Of a DNA stretch of 64,000 nucleotides, positions 44,421 through 55,614 are shown piece after piece. Made by a program: the position numbers and the translations under genes. A model generated the notes under the pieces. The model saw only the letters and a list, made by a program, of their open reading frames with translations, had not been told where the DNA came from and did not search any database. Source of the stretch: Phytophthora hibernalis (taxonomy: Eukaryota > Oomycota > Peronosporomycetes > Peronosporales > Peronosporaceae); the NCBI GenBank assembly GCA_012656075.1, contig JAAKBF010000401.1, positions 1-64,000 of the forward strand. Direction: 5' to 3'. How positions within the stretch are numbered: the stretch's first letter is position 1; every line of letters begins with the position of its first letter.

Positions 44421-47400
44421 ACGATCGGAGAAATCTTGTTCCCGTAGCTCCAGCAACTCGGTATGCAGCTCCATCATTAATTATGCATGCGTCACGGGCC
44501 TCTGAGAACATCTCTTTGAGCCTCCCTGAACACAATGTAGGCGTTCGATAGCCACATCTACAAGTCCCATGAAGATGGACTTGTAGTATTTCTTGCACCA
44601 TGTCTGAATCTGGAGCGAGTATCGCTGGAGTCGAAGCTGGTCATGAATGTTGACCCCACCCATCCAGCGATGATAGTCGCGGACCATTGCTGGACAAGGG
44701 ATATCCTGCTGAACGTCTCTGTTGCCGCGCGTGCGCCTCTCTGTTCACATACATAACATTGTCGTTAGTTTACCTTGTAACTGCTATAAATATACACTAC
44801 TACTTACGGCAGCTTTCCATCGCTCGGCTAGACCCTGTACCGAGAAACTTCACAGGCTTTCTGTCCCACCAGACCAACCCAGTCATTTTAGGGCAGTTTT
44901 TCGCCACAGCCATTCTTGTCGTTCCATGAGGTGTCTATTTCGGGCGGTCGCGATTCTTCTCGACAATTTGCAAAGGGTAACCAACCCTGTCTCCCATGAT
45001 AGTACCAATAATAAAAACGTTCCGATGTAGCAGCTGGAAAGCAAGCTGCACTGAAGTGTAAACCGATCAGTCACCACGACTTGATAGACTTCGTCTTGGG
45101 GGCGCGGAAGTATGGCTTCTAGGTTGCGCATCACCGCAGAAGGACCAGTATTGGGGTCGGCAGACTGCTGACTTTCAGGTACGTTTCCCACCTCTTCGAT
45201 TTGTTGTGCCTTGCCACAGTACACCTCAAATCTACATGTTGACAGAATCACCATGGATACAGACAACATTAAGTCAGCTACAACATGTTTGACATAGCCA
45301 AAAAAACGCGAGTTCCGAAGAACTCGCGCATTTGTACCGCATGTAGTATGCAGTATCTGCGCAGCATGTCAGGAACAACTTCGTGTCCCATTTGTGCGGT
45401 TTCGCCTTGAGGTACTGCCGTGTGGGTTGTTGTGGTTCCTCGAAGGCAGAATACCTTCGTCGAACCAAATCACTGGCGGGGTTTTGTACCCCTTGGGAAA
45501 CGTATATTGTAGAGTTTCGATAATGGATCTCACTTTCCATGCGCGGTCCGTAGCAGCGCGAACATCCGCGTTGTTGGTAAAATGGAGGTTTGCCATTATA
45601 TGCTCTAAGCGGTGGCGAGCTATGAAGCCACTGAACGTCCCGCGCGGCACCGCTCCTTTTGCTGTCGTTCTTCAGTCATCACGAAATCTGCGCCGATGCG
45701 GATTCAACATCCGAGCCATTAGAAACCCCAGCACAGTCATAATTTCATGGGGCTCGATGTCGGGATTTTTAGCCTCACGATGCATAAACCACTCCTTCGA
45801 TTGTTTGCCAGGGGCCTTCTGTTTTTCAAACCTGTCATCAACTCGTGCTGTCAGATTCTGCAGGAAGTAGTGGTTCGACTCCTCTGTCACTTTCTTCCAC
45901 AAACGTTTTGGCATGAAGAAAAAGAACAGCTTCAAAGGCGACCCGGCCAAAGCAAGAACCTCGTCTGTAGGTCCGTACGTCCGTAGTCTCCAGAGTACAA
46001 CCCAGGGTAACGTTGATCAGGAGGAAAATCTTTGGCGTCTACATAACGCAAAATACAACATTGGACATGTTAAAACATGTTGTAAGCAACAACAGCATGG
46101 TACAACATTATCACGCAACCTTTTTAAACATCCAACCCTCCGCGCGCATGTTCATCATGTTCCCGTTATCCTTGGCAAAGTCGACCATCAACGATTTATC
46201 CAGAACATCCCACTAATGCGCCGACGGATCAGCGCCAACATCTTCGCCAATTTGGCCAACAGCACCACCCTCTTCGCCAGTGTCTGTAGTAATCGGGTCA
46301 CTTTCTGCAGCTCCAACCTCCTCACTTTCACTGCCAACCTCATCGTCATTATGTCCCACCTCGTCAACCCCTTCCTCTCCGGCTTCTTCTGCAGCACGCC
46401 TTGAGCACTCCAACGCCTTGTCGTCGTCATAGAAGCAGATCTACATCTCGGTTTTGTCACAGACCGAGTCGAGTACTTCGAAATCCTGGGGGTCCGATCC
46501 TTCGTCAACCAAGTCTACATGTGGTGCAGATTCAACGGAAACGGGCGCGTGCGGAGAGTATCTGTCTCGAAATACATCAAACAAGTTAGTGCGCAATAAA
46601 TATAAAATACACCGCTCCTACTTTACGATTCTACCTGGAACGCTCCAATAGAGAATCAACAGAATCCGGCGTGGATGTAGGCCCCGGTGCAGCAGCTTGG
46701 CTTGGCTTCAACAGGGACTCCAACGGAGACGGAGCTGGAGACTTGAACCCGTTCCCGTATCAAAGATACGTGTTAGAAATCGAGCGCTCAGTATCAATAA
46801 ACATGCTTTTGCTTCGCTGTCCCTGCATCACATCCACCATGAGTAAATCGTAAGCCCTTGCTGTATCCAACAACATGAAACATGCATACCATCGGCTTTC
46901 CCCTTGAGGCTTGCTTCTCTTCGGTCAGGTGACACGCTTCGCCTTCTTCTTCGTAACCGTCGATGCCACCTTCTCTTCTTCACTGAATCCATCCATCTCA
47001 TCGGCTTCGTCATCGTCTTCGCCTTACATTTCGTCGGGATCGTAGTCGCTGTCGCCTTGCTTGGCCTTCCTCGCGGCCGGCGCTTCCCGGTGCCAGCGGC
47101 GGTTTTACAGCAATATCATGACGCTCCTGGGATAGCAGGCGCTTTTGTGCCCTAAAGTACGACGCGTCCTTGCCCGTCGGAGGTCTCAACTTCTTGTGAG
47201 GGGGGCTGTGCACGGAGCTTTACCCGTTGACGGCGGCGGGCGGTCGTCGCCGGAGTTGACGTCCTCGTCGCGCTCTCCAGACAAATATTCAACATGCTCC
47301 CTCACCAGACGCTTCCGCTCCTCCTCGCTGCGGCCATCCAAACGCTCGATAAAGCGAAAGTGCTCGTATTCCTTGCATGATTTCTTGCCTACCATGCGTG

Positions 47401-47604
47401 TCCTTGGCCGTGTTGTGCTGTCTTCGAGTTTTCTTTGAATGAGCGACAGCCACTGATTCGGAGGAGAGAGGGAGGAAGCTGGTACATTTTATGAACCGTT
47501 TTATGCCTAGCCCTGTGCATTTGCGGGAACGTCTCGGTTTTGTTAGGATGTGCTTAAACTTGATTTCACTTAAGTTTAGCTGTTTTCCGAGCCAATCCCT
47601 ATTA

Positions 47605-47668
47605 AAACATGTTGTACGTACAACATGTCACATGTACAACATGTCACATGTTGTACGATACAACGTGT
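47605..47668. repeat. Subterminal repeats of the piggyBac-like element
   Basis: Three to four copies of ACATGTTGTAC or its complement, two of them as the palindrome ACATGTTGTACGTACAACAT. TTGTACGATAC occurs near both element ends (about 42234 and 47651). Likely transposase-binding sites. Confidence 0.6.
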
Positions 47669-47680
47669 GGGCGTTGGGGG

Positions 47681-47874
47681 TTAAGGATGAAATGTCAGTC
47701 TCGACGAGCACAGACCGAGCCCAGCGTCGGTTTCTGGTAAATTGGGTGGGCTATGATGAACCCAGCTGGGAACCACTGTCGAATTTATCGTGTGGAGATC
47801 TTCTCTTCGACTACCTTCGACAAAAGAAACGTGAAAACCGTCGGCAAATGATGCAAGTTGCAGACGAGGGTTAA
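47681..47874 (+). pseudogene. Gypsy pol, chromodomain, second part
   Basis: After the TTAA, the frame continues with DEMSVSTSTDRAQRRFLVNW, VGYDEPSWEPLSNLSCG and a basic tail to the stop at 47874. The VNWVGYDEPSWEP pattern is a chromodomain (W.GY...WEP), used by Gypsy integrases to recognise chromatin. It is the missing second half of the chromodomain that breaks off at 42184. Confidence 0.8.
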
Positions 47875-48059
47875 AAGCTATTGCACATGACAATTACCAT
47901 CGACCTGTGAAGACAAACAGGCAGGTCGAGTGAGCGGAAGCTACTGCGACAACTTGTATTTTTTTGATATTACGCAATGGATGAGTACGGACTACATAAA
48001 CAAAGAGAAATAACTACCAAGACTCAACGGAGAAAACTGCAACTGGGCGAACTTGGAGT

Positions 48060-51000
48060 CTAGGCTAAACAAAGAAAACACTCAGCGAAACGACCACTTA
48101 GCCCTCGTCGAAAATTGGCTCGAAAATGTGAAGACCGATACGATTGGCCGGAGGCTGTGCAGCCCGTCACAAACAGGATGCTCTGGCTCGCTGGGATCGG
48201 TGTTCTCCCGCAAAGTTCTCTCGACGTCGCCGACGGAGAATCCCCCAGGGGCACACACTGGAAACTCTGGGTTGCGCGGACGAAAGCACGTTTTGTATGG
48301 GTGTAACTCTGGACGAGTCACCCACCACACTCACCAGGGCTCTTGAACGTCTAAATCCTTGAGCTCGGCGAACCAATCCAAACGAGGCGGGAACATTGGC
48401 TGGCTAATCAGCGAATACGCGGGAACCGTAGGCTCAAAATAGAGCTCGGAATCGAGACTCGGCGAAGGACCTCGAGCTGAGCGAGAACTGACCGCAGTCC
48501 GAAGCGCTCCTTCGTAAGACTTCATGACGATCCGCAACAGATCGCCTCGACGCTTACGCTCAAGAGTGTACACCACACACAGCTCGTGAATGGTGGCAAA
48601 CTCCGACGCGGGCGAGCTTGGATTTAAGTCTGGGTGTAAACCCAAACAAGACACTTGAATCCACGATCCAGTGATTCCTCTCCAAGAGAGCCATGAAAAT
48701 CTTGGTATGAGAATCGTGAAGTTGCGACTCGTCGAATTCCCGACGGTCGCCCAGGAAACGAGCCCAGGCGTCGCACACGATCATCAAAGGAGTCGTCGAT
48801 TTCGCCGACTTCTTCTTGGAATGCAGACGCTGGCGGGCCACGTCGATCTCGCTCGCCGGGACGAAAATTGAGTCTCCGGGAACTTGACGAGGACTTGTTG
48901 GCGTGGATGAGACGGATTGAACACATCCATCCACTTCCGAAGCCCGTCGAGAGTAGTCGGTGTCGGCGCTACGCTAGACTTGCCTCCGACCTCTTGCATC
49001 TTGACCGGAGAACGACGTGTCAACATTTTCGGCCAGCAACGAGCGGACCCATAATGAAAGAACTCCCCGTTGCAAGTCTGGCGCATTGACGGAGTCTCTC
49101 GAGCCTCGCGCGCAACCGCCTGTGCCGCACGAGCACGCAGTGTCGCGACTGGCAGCATCAACGGTGCCGAAAATCCCACCGTGCCAAGGGTCGTCGAAGG
49201 CTGACTCGGCGAAGGAATGCTTGAAGTTTTCTTGGATGACTTCGACGAGTGTGAACCTGTCGAACGCTTGTTGGAAGCCGGTGCCTTGCCTTTCGCAGAC
49301 GACTTGGCGACAGGAGCAACTGCCCATGGTGTCTTGGGTGTCGAGGCCTTAGGTTTAGCTAACTTGTCCCGGCTGAGAGGCTGGGACAAGTTGGATTGAC
49401 GACTTGGGGCCAGAACCATCAACTATCGATGAGGTCTTGGCCTTCTAGGCGACCCGGCGAGAAGACTTGGGGCAGCTCGCTTCTTCGACGATCCCTTCGA
49501 TTGAGTAGCCGGCGTACTCTCGCTTGACGGAACGCGGAGCTTTTCGACGAGCATCGGCATAGATCTGCAACTTGCTACGTGGAGGCGCTCGATCCGAGAA
49601 GACCACGGTGCTAGTCGACGAAGAACAACTGTCTTCAGCCTCGATGTCCATAAAGAAATCTCGATGGAACAGTCCGCTCGACGAGCTCAAAAGAGAGCAT
49701 ACCGATGAAGACTGGGAAGTAGACAGCGAATCGCTGGTTTTGACTCGGCGGGAGGCCAAGCTCAATGTCACCAGATGGGACGACCTCGGCCATCTTCGGC
49801 GAAGCTTGCGCATGTGAATCATTCAAAGCATCATCGTCAGAGACGTCTCAACAGCCTGAGTGATGCAAGCAGCATTATTTGCTGCTACTCGGGAAGGACG
49901 ACGTGGAGAAAGTCAAGATAAGAAGAAACAGTGGGGTTGGTCGAGGGCGGAACGGAGACGACGGAGCTCAACGAAGGGGTCACCACGGAAGTAGACGAAC
50001 TTGACGAGACCACCGCCGGAGCCGCCTCTATCGACGAATCAGTGGATGCCACCGATCCCGATACTGGACTCGGCGAACAACTAGGATCGAGCGAAGAGCC
50101 GTGACCAGGGATAAACTCGCCAACACGGCCGACGAGCTCGCCAAGTCCGGGTCAACGGAACTCGACGAGTCCACCCCAAGATCGGCTGACTTCGACTCGA
50201 ACCTCGGACTCATCGACTTCGACGGAATCTCGTCGTGAGAAGGATTCAGCAAATGTCGCTGAGGGAAATAACCACTAGAATTGGCGCGGCTAACTCCTGC
50301 TAAGTCCTGCCGCCGGAGAGCGGAGACGACGCCGCCAGTGAAGATGCTTGCTCGGCGACCACGTATGCCCGGAGCAAAGTGGTCGATGCGTCGAAGCCCT
50401 CCTCGCCAGGCACGAGACGCTCAAACTTGCCGCGAGAAACACTCTTAGACCGACTCCGCCGGGTGCCGGTCGCAGTCAGATTCGCTGGGTTGGAGCACCG
50501 ACGGAGGCGCTCGGCTGGAGTCAGCGTCTTCAGTGGCGCGCTCCTTAGCTGAGAAACCAAACAGTGTCTCCGACTTGGACCGTTTGTGGCGCGAAGTGCT
50601 TGGCGAATATCCCGATGACACCGCGGAGAAAAACGGAGAAACTACCAACGCTGCACTCGCCGGGTACCATTAGCCGAGCTCGCAGAGATCGAAATAGATG
50701 GGCCCGAAAATAACCCGCTCGACGAGCTCGCCGAGCGGAGGAGAGGGTAACTTCGCAGCCGGCGCAAAGAACGAAGCTCAAACAACTCGGGGAAGGGCTC
50801 GGCGAGAAGCCGACAGAGGCGGGCATTAATTTTAAGGTACCTGGGATCCAACCCCGGGACATCCACGCCACCAAGAGCAGCGACGGCCAAGTGCGAACGA
50901 CCACAGTGAGCGATAATACGCTTCTGCCGCAGAATCGTACCCTGCAACGACTCTATAGCTCGACGAGCTTCCCGGAGAGCGTTGTCGCAGCCTAAACGAA

Positions 51001-52040
51001 GCTGGATCGTGGCCTCTTCGAGCTGTTGATAATACATAGTGGCCAACCCGTGAAGCACGGTGTGATCCGCCTTGGTCTCGATGATCTTCTGACCAAGACT
51101 TGCACAAGTCCGGTCGCAATTGTCGAGCTCGGCTTGATATTTCTGGATATTCGTCTCAGCGGCGTGAGTCCGGACGCTCTGCTGAGCGATGATGGCATGG
51201 GATTCCGCCTTGAGCTGAGCGATCGGCTTGTTGAACGACCCCGCTAGCTCAGTCGTGCGCAATGAATCCGAGCGATAAACCTCAACTCTTTGTGACGGTA
51301 CCCAGCTTGTGGCGCAAAGAAGCCGACCCAGCGATAGCTGACTCTATTCGCTTGTAACGAGCAGAAGCCACTCGCTTAGACTTGGCGAGCTTGGTCCGAA
51401 GCTCGGCGACCTCGGCAGCCTGGTACAACATCTGCAGACCTGCCAGCATAAAGCTGACGATGTTGCCCCGAGGATATCCTGGCGAGTTGAGGCGTCGGCG
51501 GGATGAGGAGATTTGGTCAGAAGATAGGAGACCAGCTGAGCGAGAGAAACATCACGCTGTCTTTGCTCTTCCCCTTGCTGAGCGAGAGCTCAACGAATCC
51601 CGGCGAGGCCAGCGAAATCACCTGCCGCGAGATTCGTCGAGTAATCGTCTGACTCAGCTAGGGTAGCTGATCTACCAGGGATTTTCACTGAAGAGTTCAG
51701 TGATCCAGACCGAGCCGAAGTGTCAGCCTGCTGAACACCTTGCGCGGCCTCAGAGGCCGACGTCGGAGCTTGGCTCGTCCCAGCGACGGAAGATTCCAGC
51801 GAGCCCAGTGAGTTCGTCAAGTCGATGGGATCCTGAGAATCCATCGGCGTCTTGATCAGCGTCTCTGGGCGGGGAAACGTGGCCGTGGAGGTCCAAAGAC
51901 GCGTGAGCAGCGCCTCTACAGCAGTTCCCGAGGAAGACGACGACACTTGAAAAGCAGATAGGCTCGCTAAGAAGGAACGACTCGACGAGGCGGCGGCAGC
52001 TGTAACGACACAACAGGAAGCTGCCAAGCGCACGCACGCA
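48060..52040 (-). pseudogene. Gypsy gag-like region, opposite orientation
   Basis: A chain of minus-strand frames from about 52040 to 48060 encodes low-complexity serine-rich stretches, a long coiled coil near 51260-50850 (IAQLKAESHAIIAQQ ... AELDNCDRTCASLGQK ... ALREARRAIESLQG), then a basic serine/lysine-rich part near 49400-49200 and a conserved-looking end near 48650-48100. The composition fits a large oomycete Gypsy gag. The same CTCGNCGAG motif that fills the plus-strand pol also fills this region, which suggests the same family. No zinc knuckle is clear. There are many shifts and one in-frame TGA near 48330. The call is by composition and context, not by a diagnostic motif. Confidence 0.45.
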
Positions 52041-53457
52041 GCGGGTTAAATGACCAGAGGTCAGAACAAGAAGCATGTCCAACGTGGGAAGCGTACATGA
52101 CAGCGAAGGAAGCGGTGGTGGGTCCAGTCCAGTGGGTACATCGCACTCAAGAGGATCAAGAAGGTACATTATCAAATGGGTACGCCGCCGAAAGGACACA
52201 TCGCACTGAACAGTGAACGGATTTAAACGGGAACCGCACTTAGCTGGACTCAACGAAGGACAGACTCAGCGATGGACGGACTCGGCGAAAGTTGGACTCG
52301 GCGAAAGTCGACATGGCGAGAATATGCCTCGAGGAAGATTTGCCAATAGATGGATTAATCAGGATCCGAGCGAAGAGCCGTCGAGAGGTAGGTAAACGGC
52401 TCGACACCAAGGGGAGGAGCTGAGCGATACTTCCTCTTCTCATTGTCGGGAAGGGCGTCGCCCTCCTAAAGACTTGCATCCGCTCGTAGCAAGCAGAGAC
52501 GTCCTCTAACCGTCGCAGGCTTTCGATTCGGAGTGGTTAGCCTTTTCGCAGTTTTCTGTAGGGAGATCTGTAACGACTCCATTTCATCAGATATTTGTAA
52601 AGGACCGATAGAAGACCATAGGGAAGAGCCCGAAGGGGCTCTCCGAACACATATAGAAAACAATCAGAGCAGAACCTTCTAAGTCCAAGAACAGCGTACA
52701 CTTTTCCGGTAAGTCCCAGCGTGGACTGGATTATATCAGCCATCGTTACCCGAGAGGCATAGCTTGTAGGGGAGCCGTCTGGTAGCGCCAAGAGATCAAG
52801 GTCGACCCCAAGTGGGCACTTCTCGCTACCAAGCGATGACAAGTCTCGTCGAGCCGGTGGGTCTGCACAACCCAGGACACCGTAACCTTCTAGCTGGGCA
52901 TAATCTGCGCCTAGTGGTCTGTAAAAGCGCTCACGCGCTGTCGACCATCCTTTGGTGGAGGACACAGGGTTTAGAACAGAGACTGCCCCGCTCAGGCGAG
53001 GCTCTGGAGAGTTTGGAGCTTGGTATTTGTTGGGGACAACACTCAACTGAACCCCGGCTGGGCGAACCGCTAAGGGTTCCGACAGGAGCCCTGCGCAAGC
53101 TCGACAATGCCGTCCTGACTCGGCGAATTGTTGTGCTGTTGCGTGGAAGCCGAACTAACGACGTTTTCTGTGAATTGCAATACAATAACGACACGTTGAC
53201 TGAATGACTAAACCAGCATGCAAACGGAGTTTGCTCTGGTCGTAATCTTGAACGTGCGGCCTTGAAAGACCACCTAGCAATGGTGTGCTGGCTCGAAAAA
53301 TCCAACGATCGTCTGGGTGCTATAAGGACGGATGGAGCTGATACAGCAGAGACGAGCTTGCTCGGATTGACGGAAGCGACAACTATAAAAACGTGGCACA
53401 CAAAGGTAACGTCATTGGGTTGCACCTGAGCAAAATACTGATCTAACCTGATCGCTT
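52041..53457 (-). other. Probable leader and LTR region of the minus-strand Gypsy
   Basis: This lies upstream of the gag-like frames. It includes paired GGACTCGGCGAAAG words at 52279-52302 and the open frame 52537-53046, which has no domain. An LTR would be expected here but I could not define both ends. A plus-strand stretch near 53245-53290 reads LKDHLAMVCWLEKSND, a short fragment of unknown origin. Confidence 0.3.
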
Positions 53458-55290
53458 CTACTGGACTGTCGTTTGTGTTTTTGGTTGTGTGCAGTACGGA
53501 TTTCTGGTCAAGTCACCACATCTCTTCTTTCGCTGTCGACAGCTAGGACAAGAAGTCTCTCTGCGCTTTCGTAGTTTGGCCATTGCTGGTGTGCCACTGG
53601 TAGTCAACATCGTCGACGCAGGATCCTTTTCTTTTAGCGGCAACGCCGCACATTAATCGACAGCGGAAGCTGGGGATAGTGCTTTATGTACGCATCTTGA
53701 ATGCACCCCCACTAGCCGTTTGAGTTCGGAATTGAATTTGCTAGTGTCCGCAGAATTTTTCAATGTGATCTTGCTTGATTGCTGTAGTGCGCTGTGCTAT
53801 GGGAGTTGGAAGTGGCGTGTCTGGCGACTGAATAGCTTCTACTTGGGACATGCTAGCACTGCTGTTTTCAGTCGAAATAGTGGAGGATGCTGCCGATAGA
53901 GAAGACAGACTCTCACTGGCTTTAATTGGAATCATCGCAGTAAGTTGGTTGCTAGCGGAAGGATGCACATCCTAAACAGCGATTTGTTCTGAGCGTTGGC
54001 CGTGAGCGAAATGCTTGCAAGCATTTCGGGGTCACCTTCAGCTTAATTTTTATGGTAGCATTTTGATTCCACCTGTGCTTCAAATTATCTCATCGTGCTA
54101 ACAGGGCCGATCGGGTATTGGGGTGCACGCCAGTACATACAAAGCAAGCAAAGTCGTACACCATTGAAAACACTTGTCTTCTTTTGCGGATTCCGGACAT
54201 GCTTCGCAGCGCAGTTGACAAATGAATCTGCAGCTCCTGCTCGTGGGGTGTGCTTTCGTCACTTTGATTGGCTTGTGCAAATTAAATCAGCTTTCGATCT
54301 TTGGTGTTCAGCCTTTCAAGGGAGTTTGGGATGCCTGGTCTTCAAGCTTGTCAGCTAAGGTGGTGAAGCTTCGTCTTTTCAGCTTTAATTGCTGGTTGCG
54401 ATTTGATGACACTACGACGTTGTGCATTATCGTCGTGACCATGAAGCAATCTGTCCAGCTCTTCCCTGCGGCTATCTGCCCCCGACGCACTTGTCTGAGT
54501 AGTGCGTACTCCTCGCTTGAAAATCCAGCAGCAGCTTCATAGTCCAGCTCGTGGAGACACAATGAATTAAAAATGCCTCTCGGGGCACCTTGCCACTCTC
54601 AGTGAATGCATTTTGATTTTACAGGAGTTCTCGGATGGTGTTGCCGTCCTGACGAGCGCGTTGAATGCTAGCTTTGAGCGCCTGCGTATCGATTCGTGTA
54701 GTTTCGAACATTTACTGCCACTGTTCAAAGCCAAAATCGAGCGCTGTCGCTGATCGATACGCTGGCTTGCGAAATGGTTTGGACATGAGTCTGGTAACAA
54801 ATTCGAGCTGAGGTAACCCAGCAAAAATTCCACGGCTTAATGTCACTGTCTGACCTAGTGCTAGGATGTCAGCGTGCTGCAGTTGGGGATTCCGGCCATA
54901 CTTCAATCCACTCTTGAGGTTGTGTCTCAAAATATTCAAATCAAGGATTCGTAGTCCAACCTCAGCAGACACGGCTCGAGAAACCAGTTTCTTCGCAGAG
55001 TGAAACCCCTCCAGTTGGCTGGTTGATACAATGCGGATGTCCTTCCCACCACCTTCACTAAAGACATTGTTCTCCACGAATAAATCACCGCTCCTGATCT
55101 GCTTGAAATTGCTATCCACGCTACCTCTCCATTCTTGTTCACTACAGCTGATGTCAGTTAGGGTCACTGCTTGCAGCACAGTGGACAACCGTGCTTCCAT
55201 TTCTGCGGGCGGACGAAGCTCGCCATCAACACAATACAGCGCATCATGTAATTGTTTCGACAATATCTTCTTGTGCATCTTGTCTTTCAT
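53458..55290 (-). pseudogene. Unrecognised gene with Cys-rich C-terminus, transposase-like
   Basis: The minus-strand frame 55290-54712 (192 residues, MKDKMHKKILSKQLHDAL...) has the block STSQLEGFHSAKKLV and later LDLNILRHNLKSG, reminiscent of the TS.LE..H segment in several protist transposase-like proteins, but I cannot assign it. Further pieces follow in other frames: LDYEAAAGFSSEEYALLRQVR near 54545, a serine-rich part near 53960-53760 and a basic end CPSCRQRKKRCGDLTRNPYC near 53545-53485, which looks like a small zinc-binding motif. Whether all pieces belong to one gene is an inference from order and strand. Confidence 0.4.
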
Positions 55291-55614
55291 CTTCTCCGTA
55301 AATCGTTGAATTACATGAAAGCCAGTGCCCGGAAAAATAATTTAATGTCAATAGTAATGACATTGAAGCTTGTAAATAATTAACTATTGGATGAGAATAC
55401 CGTGAAGTATTATTGAAATTCGAACCAATATACTACTTTTGGTTTTGAACCGGTTCGGTCACACGGACCGAGCCAAAACTGTGTTCAGTGTCTGCGAAAG
55501 CAGCAGCGATGTAGGTGATAGCAAGGCTTGCTATCTTGCTGCAAGCGGGTCCTATAAGCGCCCATCCCGCTCTAGAAGATTCGCTATTCATTTTGCAATC
55601 CTCCCCAAGCGACC

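Larger units (their letters stand above)
42557..47395 (-). pseudogene. piggyBac-like transposase gene, introns and breaks
   Basis: The likely start is the ATG at 47395 (MVGKKSCKEYEHFRF), followed by acidic low-complexity regions to about 46200. The conserved core runs from about 45930: FFMPKRLWKKVTEESNHYF, DIEPHEIMTVLGFLMARML, GTFSGFIARHRLEHIMANLHF, the first catalytic block VIWFDEGILPSR near 45455, KPHKWDTKLFLTCC near 45400, the second block VVVTDRF near 45065, GTIMGDRVGYPLQIV near 44975, MTGLVWWDRKPVKF near 44860 and DYHRWMGGVNIHDQLRLQRYS near 44670. The Cys-rich C-terminal ribbon is split: RQCKVCS near 44050 and DYCNTCSK near 43010. The tail is acidic then basic and ends at 42557. Many shifts make it inactive. 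Confidence 0.75.
42185..47680 (-). mobile_element. piggyBac-like DNA transposon nested in Gypsy, 5.5 kb
   Basis: The element is bounded by TTAA on both sides (42181-42184 and 47681-47684), the invariant piggyBac target. Its ends are imperfect inverted repeats (CCCCTGCGCCCA against CCCCCAACGCCCA read inward). One transposase gene runs on the minus strand across it. Removing the element and one TTAA joins the Gypsy chromodomain in frame, which fixes the boundaries to the base. Subterminal ACATGTTGTAC words cluster near the right end. A further LTR-like insertion interrupts the transposase at 43059-44027. Confidence 0.85.
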
